From assembly GCA_032622095.1 (NCBI GenBank), contig CP136061.1:35783797-35847796 (forward strand): a DNA stretch of 64,000 bases. Reading direction: 5' to 3'. The first letter of the stretch is position 1; every line of letters starts with the position of its first letter. This DNA is from Siphonodentalium dalli. Taxonomy: Eukaryota > Mollusca > Scaphopoda > Gadilida > Siphonodentaliidae. Of the stretch, positions 46,701-51,442 are shown piece by piece. Made by a program: the position numbers and the translations under genes. Under the pieces are notes generated by a model, which saw only the letters and a list, made by a program, of their open reading frames with translations, searched no databases and was not told the DNA's origin.

Positions 46701-46789
46701 TCGAGAGTATGCTTACAGCCATCATCAAATCACAGAATGTACGCTGGGTCGAAGAGGACTTCCAGGATGAAGAGCAAGAGGGCTCTTGA
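10038..46789 (+). CDS. TRPA1: TRPA-family cation channel (TRPA1-like), 3' part of gene, ten-exon chain with alternative exons
   Basis: The joined exons A-B-C-D-E-F-G-H-I encode roughly 450 residues covering the transmembrane and C-terminal part of a TRPA channel. TRPA channels are tetrameric non-selective cation channels of the plasma membrane that respond to irritants, temperature or mechanical stimuli. Visible hallmarks are the pre-S1 helix REDLLAHPLV, an S4-S5 segment LGIYVVMFT, the S5 end LLFIVAF, a pore helix leading to MLIGEFEY, an S6 ending in MNLL and a TRP-like helix VGLAVDDIKAVQEQAELKR. All junctions join in phase with GT/AG borders. The N-terminal ankyrin repeats are not in the window, so the start codon lies upstream. 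Family assignment to TRPA is firm. TRPA1 versus another TRPA clade cannot be settled by eye. Confidence 0.93.
10305..11050. mobile_element. hAT-type non-autonomous element between exons A and A'
   Basis: Starts CAGTGTTCACGCTGGC and ends GCCAGTGTGAACACTG. Flanking 8-mers gaaataag (10297-10304) and caaataag (11051-11058) match at 7 of 8 bases. Inner ends share ttagccatttt-like motifs. No transposase frame is visible. Terminal CAGTG and the 8-bp duplication are hAT traits. Confidence 0.75.
11838..11947 (+). CDS. TRPA1: TRPA exon A' (duplicated, possibly alternative copy of exon A)
   Basis: The last 24 codons repeat exon A (SSATAY, SDGGTLKK, LNIM), with KKKHPLNIM where exon A has KKNHCLNIM, so this copy has the usual H-P-L motif. 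It ends at the same donor (atg|gtaataaatcg), and the duplication continues about 25 bases into the intron. The 5' side has lost the bases encoding DEDNKL. AGs at 11836-11837 and 11842-11843 would enter in the same phase as exon A; the one at 11867-11868 would not. The frame is open. It could be a mutually exclusive exon or a decaying duplicate; the exact start is uncertain. Confidence 0.55.
11948..13439. other. Intron between exon A' and exon B
   Basis: It contains a dispersed repeat (about 12010-12300; a related inverted copy lies at 53640-53850), a family P fragment (catctgcaaatgtcagacac, 12768-12803), G and C runs, and a piece of the 'agccatgttttttt' repeat near 13100. No exon is seen. Confidence 0.6.
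13440..13609 (+). CDS. TRPA1: TRPA exon B (pre-S1 helix and S1)
   Basis: The exon starts after tgattacag and ends before gtaagt: 56 codons plus two bases (aa). It encodes VSSSREDLLAHPLV, a pre-S1 helix typical of TRPA, then LLQYKWNKFG and the first membrane segment FFYYINLLIYAVFLIFLTGY, ending MLTTDPPFN in the extracellular loop. It joins exon A in phase 0. It leaves phase 2, which C1, C2 and C3 can all complete. A run of C just upstream (13396-13408) belongs to the polypyrimidine region. Confidence 0.92.
14037..14525. mobile_element. TTAA family E element inside family P
   Basis: Starts TTAAAGGTACTCAATCCGAA and ends CGGATTGAGTACCTTTAA. The interior has attgatttttgaaatttgtt and gatgggtgacttcctcgact as in the copy at 54211. 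Confidence 0.8.
14522..14920. mobile_element. TTAA family A element at the edge of family E
   Basis: Starts TTAACCCTTTACCCAACA and ends GTTGGGTAAAGGGTTAA. It has both hairpins and has inserted at the right-hand TTAA of the family E element. Confidence 0.85.
15087..15349. mobile_element. TTAA family B element
   Basis: Starts TTAACCCTTTCATGACTGGA and ends GCTCCCATCATGAAAGGATT. Two hairpins have apices gtttcccatagggagcc and ggctccctatgggagac. Confidence 0.85.
16135..16261 (+). CDS. TRPA1: TRPA exon C1 (S1-S2 extracellular loop and S2, version 1)
   Basis: Acceptor atttcag and donor gag|gtaaaa bound 127 nt: one base plus 42 codons. The loop holds NNT and NTS, two candidate N-glycosylation sites, and a cysteine in TCQDF. 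Then comes GQLGKWIIIGLSAWNVLRE, the start of S2. From that cysteine to the end it aligns without gaps over 33 residues with C2 and C3. It leaves phase 0 and joins exon D (LLQIYQAKLGYF). It is the first of three alternative exons for the same channel segment. Confidence 0.9.
16433..16651. mobile_element. TTAA family B element, right end worn
   Basis: Starts ccctttcatgacagtgcagc; two diverged hairpins; ends near gcgccagtggagctcc without an intact terminal block. Confidence 0.65.
16680..16940. repeat. ATC trinucleotide microsatellite, copy 1
   Basis: Long catcatcat runs are interrupted by cgtc and by cattgccttcatcgtcatg. On the minus strand it reads as a spurious methionine/aspartate-rich frame. 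Confidence 0.95.
17697..17825. repeat. Short GC-rich inverted repeats (agccggct)
   Basis: tcagccggctgagccgcc and gactgagccggcttagct lie close together, along with ccacgaa and its complement ttcgtgg. The segment stands out by GC content. Confidence 0.5.
17829..18020. repeat. ATC trinucleotide microsatellite, copy 2
   Basis: About 110 bases here (from tcatcatcatcaacatcatc through catcatcaggatgtatatag) are nearly identical to 16767-16870. The tract was therefore copied as a segment rather than arising independently. Confidence 0.9.
18696..18913. mobile_element. Mariner-type hairpin family H, complete
   Basis: A near-perfect ~100-base inverted repeat: tacagtaatgccctaaataa, aaccatagcagaattatggg, ggaaagctctca, then the complement. 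There is almost no loop. TA borders and CAGTAATG ends suggest Tc1/mariner mobilisation. Confidence 0.85.
19044..19463 (+). mobile_element. tRNA-derived SINE
   Basis: The 5' part has a box-A-like tggcggttagcg and a box-B-like gggttcgcagc about 45 bases apart, spacing typical of a tRNA promoter. The body ends ggttaatcgctatataaaac and a cattatcattattatta tail. Molluscan SINEs with a tRNA head and such a tail are known; the exact family is not identified here. Confidence 0.65.
19604..19860. mobile_element. Mariner-type hairpin family H with internal rearrangement
   Basis: Both TA-bounded ends are present. The centre has an extra piece (tgacatccataattctgctg at about 19692-19711, then tggataagg), a partial copy of the right arm. 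Confidence 0.8.
19900..20145. repeat. ~61-bp tandem repeat, four copies
   Basis: Units run from cacctagccctccggaatga through agaatagaggactggctga. It starts about 40 bases after the family H copy. Confidence 0.92.
20881..21110. repeat. CCGTC/TGTC run and dispersed repeat K
   Basis: gtctgtccatctgcctgtcc and similar are followed by tgatctgaaccaaagctggt and gagttacggccatttttcga. The same order (CCGTC run, then these motifs) recurs at 34817-35490, 37024-37450 and 61076-61780. Confidence 0.75.
21391..21505 (+). CDS. TRPA1: TRPA exon C2 (S1-S2 loop and S2, version 2)
   Basis: Acceptor ctgatttcag and donor gag|gtacag bound 115 nt: one base plus 38 codons. The loop reads TGHFPCKDALANGTTQ with one candidate glycosylation site (NGT), followed by LIGKYIIIVLSAWNLLRE. 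Entry and exit phases equal those of C1, so it can replace C1 between B and D without a frame change. Splicing C1 and C2 together would repeat S2, so mutually exclusive use is expected. Confidence 0.88.
21675..21832. mobile_element. Mariner-type hairpin family H, right arm shortened
   Basis: The left arm is complete. The right arm keeps agctttccgatgaatggcaa and then jumps to ccaattatttagggcattac. Confidence 0.8.
23346..23555. mobile_element. TTAA family B element, left end truncated
   Basis: Starts inside the first hairpin (accctttatatatgcgagtc). It ends ctcccaccatgaaagggtta followed by a. Confidence 0.75.
24496..24610 (+). CDS. TRPA1: TRPA exon C3 (S1-S2 loop and S2, version 3)
   Basis: The donor is gag|gtatat. 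The start is set at 24496 because this gives 115 nt, exactly the length of C2. It puts the cysteine of VFCADQ at residue 6 as in C2 and keeps the entry phase. The peptide continues TAGTTQSLIAKVGKYVIIVL then SAWNVLRE. The acceptor is aaaag, preceded by a T-rich tract, so it is weaker than those of C1 and C2. The better-looking gcag at 24515-24518 would shift the frame and cut off the conserved cysteine. No N-x-S/T site is present. Confidence 0.75.
25292..25508. mobile_element. Mariner-type hairpin family H, complete
   Basis: TA-bounded, cagtaatgctctaagtaatc at the left and its complement at the right. The hairpin is nearly perfect. Confidence 0.85.
26755..26998. mobile_element. TTAA family B element
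   Basis: Starts TTAACCCTTTCATGACTGGA and ends CCCGTCATCAAAGGGTTAA. The second hairpin is shortened by loss of one arm part. Confidence 0.8.
27176..27400. repeat. Dispersed repeat, related copy at 45494-45690
   Basis: Shared stretches include ggtgtctttacttcctcttt, gataaggaaatcaatatta, tttgttgcaattctatacaa and tttttccttgcta. A family D fragment follows at 27538-27665. Confidence 0.7.
27836..28697. mobile_element. Long TIR family L element carrying a TTAA element
   Basis: The left end cagctaatgaaatcggtagg through ccttattcttctactag is mirrored by the right end atagaatagtaag through tttcactagctg. The interior matches the copy at 36664 (aattacacacagaatatgac, gtgaggtcaaatgag). Confidence 0.75.
28342..28624. 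mobile_element. TTAA family F element inside family L
   Basis: Starts TTAACCCTTTGGCGAGTA and ends TACTCTCCAAAGGGCTAG, so it has CCCTTTGG/CCAAAGGG termini with an interior unlike families A to E. There are no large hairpins. Confidence 0.7.
28758..29193. mobile_element. Family P element, long form, with 8-bp target duplication
   Basis: Begins CAAGTCTTGAAATAGTGTGT and ends ACACACTATAAGGCTTG. Flanks ctccagtg (28750-28757) and ctgcagtg (29194-29201) match at 7 of 8 bases. It has two palindromes and the internal agacctaggatcgga segment. Confidence 0.82.
29203..29649. mobile_element. TTAA family C element, inverted
   Basis: Starts TTAACCCTTTCAGTGCCAGA. It carries gggcatgttataactcaaaa and the hairpin 29536-29604, and ends aaaatcggactgaaagggtt. 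It abuts the family P copy. Confidence 0.83.
30122..30326. mobile_element. Mariner-type hairpin family H, complete
   Basis: TA-bounded, left arm cagtaatgccctaagtaatc, with apex ctctcggggagagc. Confidence 0.85.
30636..30799. mobile_element. Mariner-type hairpin family H, left arm shortened
   Basis: Starts tacagtaaagccctaattaa. The left arm jumps from gggtaacttt to gagagctttcc, and the right arm is complete. Confidence 0.82.
30834..30977. mobile_element. Family P element, short form with variant ends
   Basis: Ends aggcctgaaaatatgg and catattttcaggcct surround a single agaatgagg-type palindrome. Confidence 0.72.
31135..31579. mobile_element. TTAA family A element
   Basis: Starts TTAGCCCTTTACCCAACA (TTAA changed at the left) and ends GTTGGGTAAAGGGTTAA. 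Both hairpins are complete and the layout matches the copy at 446. Confidence 0.87.
31729..31988. mobile_element. TTAA family B element upstream of exon D
   Basis: Starts TTAACCCTTCCATGACTGG and ends CACCATGAAAGGGTTAA. The second hairpin is missing part of its left arm. Confidence 0.83.
32093..32224 (+). CDS. TRPA1: TRPA exon D (end of S2 and S3)
   Basis: The acceptor ctgatttttcag and donor gag|gtaaga bound exactly 44 codons in phase 0 at both ends. LLQIYQAKLGYFGFENLIEW leads into the third membrane segment VVYVTSVLVVIDF, followed by SDCQRETGYRE. The FENLIEW motif before S3 is typical of TRPA channels. A family B element ends 104 bases upstream. Confidence 0.93.
32913..33127. mobile_element. 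TTAA family A element with one hairpin deleted
   Basis: Starts TTAACCCTTTACCCAACA, keeps the caacagcctaaaatatcttc segment, then jumps from atgccctgtg into the last hairpin arm. It ends GGGTAAAGGGTTAA. Family D sequence flanks it (gtctgcgtttattacctgaa on the left, atgaataatagactgttcc on the right). Confidence 0.8.
33482..33916. mobile_element. TTAA family B element with A-rich internal repeats
   Basis: Starts TTAACCCTTTCATGACTGGA. The first hairpin is present. The spacer is expanded by repeats of gaatgtaagaaaaa(t)gata. The second hairpin is truncated; it ends cccgtcatgaaagagttaa. Confidence 0.78.
34388..34720. mobile_element. Family P element, damaged
   Basis: accctctggggacctcattc, the gagatccaggatcagattta segment and a second palindrome (34608-34678) are present; both terminal repeats are lost. 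Confidence 0.65.
34817..35490. repeat. CCGTC microsatellite followed by ~150-bp repeat K array (four copies)
   Basis: ccgtccgtctgtccgtccgt leads into units starting near 34899, 35049, 35200 and 35353. Each contains aactcaaacattttttatct, gaaccaaatttggtatgtga, gagttcgaatatgggtttga and agttatggccctttttcg. Confidence 0.87.
36120..36396. mobile_element. Family P element with internal replacement, abutting exon E
   Basis: tatcctcaaattggcagatg and gtctcccatagcagatgagg are family P interior. A foreign piece (ttcgtcagctttatcacaca, also in family L at 36767) interrupts it. The right end is acactatttgcagacttg. Confidence 0.65.
36427..36627 (+). CDS. TRPA1: TRPA exon E (S4, S4-S5 linker, S5)
   Basis: This exon has 67 codons, phase 0 at both ends, acceptor ttttacag and donor cag|gtaaga. 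The peptide begins WQWQMGAVSIFLAWINLVLF (S4), continues FPQLGIYVVMFTSVL (amphipathic linker, the most conserved TRPA stretch) and ends with S5, FLLFIVAFSLGYHVLLSNQ. GC content is visibly higher than in the flanking introns. The right end of a family P element lies only about 30 bases upstream. Confidence 0.95.
36664..38254. mobile_element. Long TIR family L element with nested repeat K and family C
   Basis: The left end cagctagtgaaatcggtagg through gccgtactcttctatat is complementary to the right end tatagaagagtaaggcaacc through gatttcactaga. A piece bounded by 'attcgggggac' and 'ttttcgggggac' (36987-37545) and a family C element (37738-38180) lie inside. Confidence 0.78.
37738..38180. mobile_element. 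TTAA family C element inside family L
   Basis: Starts TTAACCCTTCCAGTGCCAAG and ends CCTGGCACTAAAAGGGTTAA, with the hairpin at 37793-37857. It occupies the same position within family L as family F in the 27836 copy. Confidence 0.85.
38527..38662. mobile_element. Small palindromic element (136 bp)
   Basis: The left arm taagaaatgactggcag with ttggggtcattg is mirrored by caatgaccccaa and ctgccagtcatttctta-like sequence. The loop contains aaattattgtgaatatgttt. TA-type ends. Confidence 0.75.
38814..39056. mobile_element. TTAA family C element, internally deleted, before exon F
   Basis: Starts TTAACCCTTTGAGTGCCAGG and ends CCTGGCACTCAAAGGGTTAA. The changed base pair GAG/CTC occurs in both termini, so the two ends match each other. 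The hairpin is 38859-38921. Ends 54 bases before exon F. Confidence 0.87.
39111..39290 (+). CDS. TRPA1: TRPA exon F (pore helix, selectivity filter, S6)
   Basis: This exon has 60 codons, phase 0 at both ends, acceptor gtttttcag and donor ctg|gtaagt. EPFSTVPYAMVKTSVMLIGE forms the pore helix and filter, with acidic FEYEGIF after it. An outer-pore stretch HATGTDAVQYEAL is followed by S6, TYIIFVIFMVIMSILIMNLL. The glycine-acid pair in the filter fits a cation channel of this family. A family C element ends 54 bases upstream of the acceptor. Confidence 0.95.
39430..40536. mobile_element. hAT-type non-autonomous element in intron F-G (1.1 kb)
   Basis: Starts TAGAGGTGCCACGATTATTG and ends TCATGGCACCCCTA. 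Perfect 8-bp duplications TTTTACAA flank it (39422-39429 and 40537-40544). Subterminal gataatcgataatcgg and cgattaatcg motifs are repeated. No transposase frame remains. Confidence 0.87.
40700..40890. mobile_element. Family C fragment with one complete hairpin
   Basis: The hairpin 40813-40881 (gccaatgcattctcttatat ... gcattggc) is complete; both TTAA ends are missing. Confidence 0.7.
41157..42211 (+). repeat. ~57-bp minisatellite made of exon G acceptor copies (~18 units)
   Basis: The unit reads gtcggtttggttttaagatt, then a stretch containing aacttgaacatgacat, then a pyrimidine-rich tctctcttgttctgtag. The last part is a full 3' splice site and the first ten bases equal the start of exon G. 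The last unit runs directly into the real exon. Units differ by a few substitutions (gtccg, gtcag, ctatag, ctgtatg), and blocks of units are themselves repeated, so expansion is recent. In the exon frame a decoy unit reads VGLVLRFHLT then a stop. Confidence 0.93.
42212..42280 (+). CDS. TRPA1: TRPA exon G (TRP-like helix)
   Basis: This is a 23-codon exon in phase 0 at both ends, with acceptor ttgttctgtag and donor cag|gtaagt. VGLAVDDIKAVQEQAELKRM continues straight from S6 and is the conserved TRP-like domain. In TRPA1 structures this helix lies below the membrane and couples the pore to the allosteric nexus. The first ten bases of the exon and its acceptor are also the 3' end of every unit of the tandem array just upstream. 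Confidence 0.93.
42336..42535. repeat. ~18-bp C-rich imperfect tandem repeat
   Basis: Units around ccccttctgatccacac repeat about eleven times with variable length, between exon G and the exon H array. The opposite strand is open in several frames only because of the repeat. Confidence 0.85.
42642..43222 (+). repeat. 89-bp tandem array of exon H acceptor plus first 36 exon bases (6 units)
   Basis: The acceptor ttattgcag followed by gttga(t/c)ttagcgttgg occurs at 42689, 42778, 42867, 42956, 43045 and 43134, exactly 89 bases apart; the seventh, at 43223, is the real exon. Each unit holds 12 codons (VDLALDIDRLAP in most units), then gtacat, a weak possible donor. Read through, it stops after 20 codons at tga. 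Units are nearly identical to each other but differ from the true exon at several bases. Confidence 0.96.
43223..43399 (+). CDS. TRPA1: TRPA exon H (post-TRP cytoplasmic region)
   Basis: This exon has 59 codons in phase 0, with acceptor ttattgcag. The exon ends ...GATCTG, followed by gtttgt, a rather weak donor. The peptide VDLALDVERLVPDFIRKRVI is followed by many basic residues (VRKRIFQPNK) and SVGRDTVTAQSIVKALNPDL. The first 36 bases are the true counterpart of the exon part in six upstream 89-bp repeats. A fragment of TTAA family D begins shortly after the donor. Confidence 0.92.
43425..43500. mobile_element. TTAA family D fragment just after exon H
   Basis: acttaatggattctcccatt, aatggaatggtccattcttc and gtatgttcagata resemble the inverted right part of family D. 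Confidence 0.5.
43618..44012. mobile_element. Family P element, left end truncated
   Basis: Begins inside the first palindrome (tggtccccagagggtgaatt), with the interior gattctagttctcccatagt, a second palindrome and right end acaatttcaaggcttg. Confidence 0.77.
44191..45420. mobile_element. TA-flanked TIR element (1.2 kb) in intron H-I
   Basis: Starts ccgtacacacccaccagtaa gcccat and ends with its complement at 25 of 26 bases. TA lies outside both ends. An inner inverted pair (cacaggaagc / gcttcctgtg, 45081-45206) is present. No transposase is recognisable. Confidence 0.78.
45494..45790. repeat. Dispersed repeat, second copy, with inner palindrome
   Basis: Partner of 27176-27400. It continues with gtgcactaaattcgattcga and its complement (45686-45750), also seen in part at 27430-27460. 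Confidence 0.68.
45846..45982. mobile_element. Family P element, right part lost
   Basis: tcatttgcagaatgaagtcc, a full palindrome and ggcctcaactgctat are present. The family sequence stops there and exon I-like sequence begins. Confidence 0.75.
45983..46009 (+). pseudogene. Fragment copy of the start of TRPA exon I
   Basis: gatgaattggagagaattga then agaagg-type bases match the first ~27 bases of exon I (46601-46627) and then diverge into tttaatgagtcg. The acceptor is not copied (tgctat instead of ttcag), so it should not be spliced in. Confidence 0.85.
46601..46789 (+). CDS. TRPA1: TRPA exon I (C-terminal coiled coil and stop)
   Basis: The acceptor atggatttcag is followed by 62 codons and TGA. 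DELERIEEGQLKTQSQVKKL and the following KYTVKNMQVSIGKIESMLTA have heptad-like spacing of hydrophobic residues. This fits the C-terminal coiled coil that bundles the four TRPA subunits. The tail is acidic (EEDFQDEEQEGS). It joins exon H in phase 0 (NPDL|DELER). A 27-base copy of its start lies near 45983. Confidence 0.9.
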   Translation, partial: DELERIEEGQLKTQSQVKKLKYTVKNMQVSIGKIESMLTAIIKSQNVRWVEEDFQDEEQEGS

Positions 46790-47112
46790 ATTAATTAATT
46801 AATTAACCTCATCAAGAAGGGTGAATCATGACTTAACAGCCCATAATTAACCTCATCATTGAAGTGGTTTGGTTTTGAAAGTCTGAAGTAGAATTGTCAT
46901 ATGCCCTTATGTATCACTAACAGTAACATGACTTATTACACACCTGTTAAAAAAAATCTAACCTATCGTCCATCTCAACCTGTGTCATATTTTAAACCTC
47001 TGGGAATGGATAGACATTTGATGTCATATGACATAAATGACGTTGGATTTTTTTATATTGAAACCGGAAATTTAAAATAAAGCATCGTCACACAATACAA
47101 AATAAGAATAAA
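46790..47112 (+). other. TRPA 3' UTR with candidate poly(A) signals
   Basis: The region after the TGA is non-coding and AT-rich. AATAAA hexamers occur at 47076-47081 and 47107-47112. Either could end the transcript; the cleavage site itself cannot be seen. Confidence 0.5.
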
Positions 47113-47436
47113 TACCATAAATATTTTTGGGGGAATAGTCCGGTATGTACTAAACACAGAATAGCACATATATCTTTTTGTGGAATAATATTAACAGTAA
47201 TTCGACTGAAACAGTGATAGATGTCAATGGAGCAAAATCCTGTTTATTGCAAAAAACATTTTCATTGCCATAAAAGTAATTGCAGTTTGGAAATCCATGC
47301 GGTATCCCCTCCCGTATTCACCCCAGCTCTGGGATGAGGCCCTCGTAATCTGACTTGGGAGCATCATGATGATATTTTGATTCTTACCTATCAAAATATC
47401 TGATTTGACTTTGATTCATCTCACTTTCAATGGATT

Positions 47437-47750
47437 TTAACCCTTTCTATACCAAATGAATTCTCCCAGTCAGTTAAAAAATGTTCATCAGAATGGTCTA
47501 TTATAGATTTGGAGGGATGTTAAGGTGATAAAAGCAGACAGCCGATAAATAAAAGTGCAGAAGGAGCACTATTTATTGAGGGAAATGTTTAGATAATAAG
47601 TTCAATGGTCGTTCGTTGAATTTATTATCTGAACATTTCCTATGGAATAACATTTCATTAATGATGCTTTAGGATAGAAAGGGTTAAACTTATTATCTGA
47701 ACATTTCCTATGGGATAACTACTCATCAATGATGCTCTAGTATTGAACGG
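47437..47750. mobile_element. TTAA family D element, inverted, with an extra terminal copy
   Basis: Starts TTAACCCTTTCTATACCAAA. The central palindrome contains ttcaatggtcgttcgttga. It ends gatagaaagggttaa at 47687, followed by a second copy of the end segment to gaacgggttac at 47750. Confidence 0.8.
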
Positions 47751-48175
47751 GTTACGCCATGCTTCGAGGTATTATGGGGCAGCGGCTTATTTTGTGAACT
47801 TTCAAGGCATTATGAAGATCTGACTTACCATAATAAGTTTATAAATAACTATTGTCCATTATTTGTTAAATCAATGCTAGAATTAGCTACTCTCACAGTA
47901 CTAGCAATAATAACCAGTGTTTTCAAGGGTATTATCAATTATTCATGACATTTTTATTGTGTTTGTTGCCAGAAAGGTTCTTGCATAGCTTGTGGTAATT
48001 ATCAGAATTGAATTGGTAAAGACATTAGAGGCTCTTAAAGAAGGAAGTAATCTTATGGTCTGTTTTAATTTTCATGCAGAGTCTAAAAAAAGACATTTGT
48101 TTACCCTTGTTCAGCTGATTGTATTAAAAGATAAATTTTATTTAAAAGTCAGAGGTAAAAACATTATACAAATAA

Positions 48176-48692
48176 GGCCACTGTTTTTTTATTAGTTGGT
48201 TCGCGGATCCGCTGAGTCATTTTTTTCGGTTTTTAGAAAAAAATAAAAATGTGTTCCGAACTTGTTTTTATTGCCGCCGACCCGTTTTTTTCCGCACTCA
48301 AAATTTTATTTTATTAAAAAAATGAAAAAAGATCGCTTTGTGTACCGTTTGTAGGAACGGATTAATTTTGGAGACGTTTCGCATCCGTGTTTTCTGCATC
48401 ACTTCCGCTACTAGGTAATCTAGAAAAACGCTAGGATACTTTCGTTTTTTTCGAAAGTGATTACAAACATATATCAACCTTGTTTTTCTAGTCAGATCAA
48501 GTATCTGGCTGTATATTGAGATACCAATAATAGATGTAAGATAATAGATATGATACAAAGTTATTTTCAGACCATTTTCCTTTTATTTGAAAATTTGAGT
48601 GTTTTCCATCTTTTTTTACTTTTTTTTCCGACCGACCAACCCAACTTTTCCAGAAAAAATTCCGCGAACCAACTAATAAAAAAACAGTGGCC
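48176..48692. mobile_element. PIF/Harbinger-type MITE with perfect 32-bp TIR
   Basis: The left end GGCCACTGTTTTTTTATTAG and the following TTGGTTCGCGGA are exactly complementary to the right end. TAA lies on both sides (48173-48175, 48693-48695), the 3-bp target typical of PIF/Harbinger. The short frames inside are not recognisable. Confidence 0.83.
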
Positions 48693-50583
48693 TAAGCTCA
48701 TAAGAGCTTTTGACTGACTATTATAAATAGCCAAATCTATATGAATTATTGAGATCTGAAATCCGAAAAAAAAAAAAAAAAATCATGGTAGATCACAAAT
48801 ACTTCTGCTTTGTAAAGTAGTTGTCTCCACATTACAAAAATGGCGACCTCCATTGCTGTCACTATGGTGACTGGAATAAAATATGAACAACCTACAAGAC
48901 TTTTTCTGAACAACCAACAAGGCAAGAGCATTATATTAACTCTGACTTTGAATGCATGGGGCAGCGTGATCTCATGTTTTAATGAGGCATTAGCGAACCT
49001 ATATATATTTTACTCAAAGTATAGCCTCTCTGTTTTGACCATTACTTTGCCTACTGACCAAAATGTTTTTCAGTCCTTGGCTTGAGTGCAAATAAATATC
49101 TTTCTTTAGGCTTATATTGTTAAGTTTTTGTTTTGAAAAATGAAGATGATTTAAAAAAAATATTGATAACATTCTGGGTCATTACTGTGCTAACACAATA
49201 TTTTGTGAAACACAATGGGACAGGTAATAATGAGCTTGCAATGGAAATTAGCTGGAGTAATGCTATTTTTGTCCATGAATTTTTGTCATCTACATTCAAT
49301 GTTAAGCTTACATCAATGCCTATGCGCCCTCTTTGTTCTAATAATTGGGGTTGGCTTATCTACAAGTACCACCCCATGATTTTGAATGGCCTTTTAGTGG
49401 TCTACTTTGATGAGAATGCACTAAAGCACACTGAAAAACTGATATATCGATTGAGCCACAAGCATGCAGAACCTTATGTTCATTTTACCATTGTTCTTTC
49501 ACCAAATCACCCATCATGTTATAAATAAGCAGCCAAATTTGTCTTCTTAATTAATGCTAGACACCAGTATCTTCAAATCTAGTACACTATCTCTATGTGC
49601 GTTGTACTTGTTAAGTCAAACAGAAAGTTTGTAGTGAATGCATGATTTAATACCCGGATATTAAATACATGAATGTAACCCAGATTGGTATGATATGGAG
49701 AACTATTGGCATAGATGTGGATTTCCAGAATAATTTATAGTGAATTAAAGAAATACAAGAATAACAGATGGGATTAAAACACAGACTTCATGCCTTTTAT
49801 TTATATCTTTGTAATGAATATATGTGACTACTTTGACACATTAATTCATTGATTGTCTAATAGCTCATCTTGAATATGGATCTTTGTAAAATAGAATGAA
49901 AAATCTTCAAAATTGTGCGAACAGTTGCAAGGTGATCATTTTCTTAAAGATAAAGGTCTGTGGAATAACACCTAGTTTGTCTCCGATATACAAGAATATA
50001 ACTGATCATTCATTTCACATACTTGTAAAATTAAAGCGCATTCAATTCATAATCAACAGTGTATTGAATTTTTACAAAAGATTAATGTACAGAAAGCTCA
50101 ACTGACCAAATTCAGATTTTATATAACTTACAATTATTTCATACATATTTAAAGATGGTCTATCTCTTCCCAGCATGTTTTATATAGATTCCAGGGTTAA
50201 AAATAGTAGATATGAATCGAGGACATCTGTCCGGAAAAGCTTCTTTCAATTAATATCAATTTTATTTACAATTTCTTATGACATTCGAGTTTTATGGGCT
50301 ATTTTTAGAACATAAATGCAATAGAAAACATATACCAAGAGCGTACCAAGAACGAGAACTCTATCATGTTTGCAGCCAAATCGTGGAAAATTGCAGATCA
50401 GATAAGAGATTTACCGTGAATTACGATCGAAATAAACTATATTATTATGCCTTGTAGAAAAATGGTATACACCATCTTCAGTTTTATCAGTATTGTATTC
50501 ACAAAATAGCCGTTTTAGTCTTGAAATTGGAATTTATAAGAATTATGTTGTTGTAATTGTGGCACAGAAGAGATAGACCATCT
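48693..50583. other. Intergenic stretch, no recognisable gene
   Basis: A 131-codon open frame at 49133-49528 (+) matches nothing I recognise; it starts with MKNEDDLKK and includes NHPSCYK at the end. Nothing like a promoter, exon borders or protein motif supports it, so it is not called as a gene. The rest is AT-rich. Confidence 0.4.
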
Positions 50584-50846
50584 TTAACCCTTCCATGACT
50601 GGAGCTTCCTGAAATTTTGCGAAAACCCTGTGCCAATGCATTCTCTTATATATGCGAGTCTCCCATAGGGAGCCTTGCATATATAAGAGAATACCTTGGC
50701 CTAACAATATGTATCTTGACCTGGTATGCCAGTTCATTCTCTTATATATGTGAGGATCCTTGTGTGAGACTCACATATATAAGAGAATATACTGGCACAG
50801 GATCTTTAATGCTGCACCAGCGCAACTCCCATCATGAAAGGGTTAA
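50584..50846. mobile_element. TTAA family B element
   Basis: Starts TTAACCCTTCCATGACTGG and ends CCCATCATGAAAGGGTTAA, with two hairpins, the second with apex ggatccttgtgtgagac. Confidence 0.85.
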
Positions 50847-51188
50847 AGGGGTACTGTAGTACACCAAAGCTGGCCATTTATGGGACCATATCCTTTTATA
50901 CTCAACAGTATATATGCAACAACTGAATGATTTCAGCCATGGATTAGTGAAAAATACACTTGCTTGCTCTATGAATGATTCAAACAACATGTTAATTATA
51001 AACAAAACAAAAACAATTACCATGTTGTTTGCATCGTTCATTAAAAATAAACATCTTGGTCCTCACAGGTTCTCAGGCAATTATTTTGTAGAAATTTTAA
51101 TAAGTGAGTGAGGCTTTCTAGTTTAGAATTCTATAAATTTATATATGTAGAGATAATTATATGAAATAGACACCTTTCACCTAATGAA

Positions 51189-51442
51189 CAAGCCTTGAAA
51201 TAGTGTGTCTGTCATTTGCAGAATGAGGTCCCCAGAGGGTGAATTTTGTGATGCTACCCCGCATAGCGGGCTAGCATCACCAAATTCACCCTCTGGGGAC
51301 CTCATTCTGCTTACACCTCAGCAGAATGAGGTTCCCAGAGGGTGAATTTGGTGATGCTAACCCGCTATGCGGGGTAGCATCACTAAATTCACCCTCTGGG
51401 GACCTCATTCTGCAAATGACAGACACCCTATTTCAAGGCTTG
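51189..51442. mobile_element. Family P element, complete short form, perfect 8-bp duplication
   Basis: Begins CAAGCCTTGAAATAGTGTGT and ends CTATTTCAAGGCTTG. CTAATGAA lies directly on both sides. It holds two ~90-base palindromes (51220-51310, 51325-51412), each agaatgagg...cctcattct with a ccgc/gcgg apex. Confidence 0.92.
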
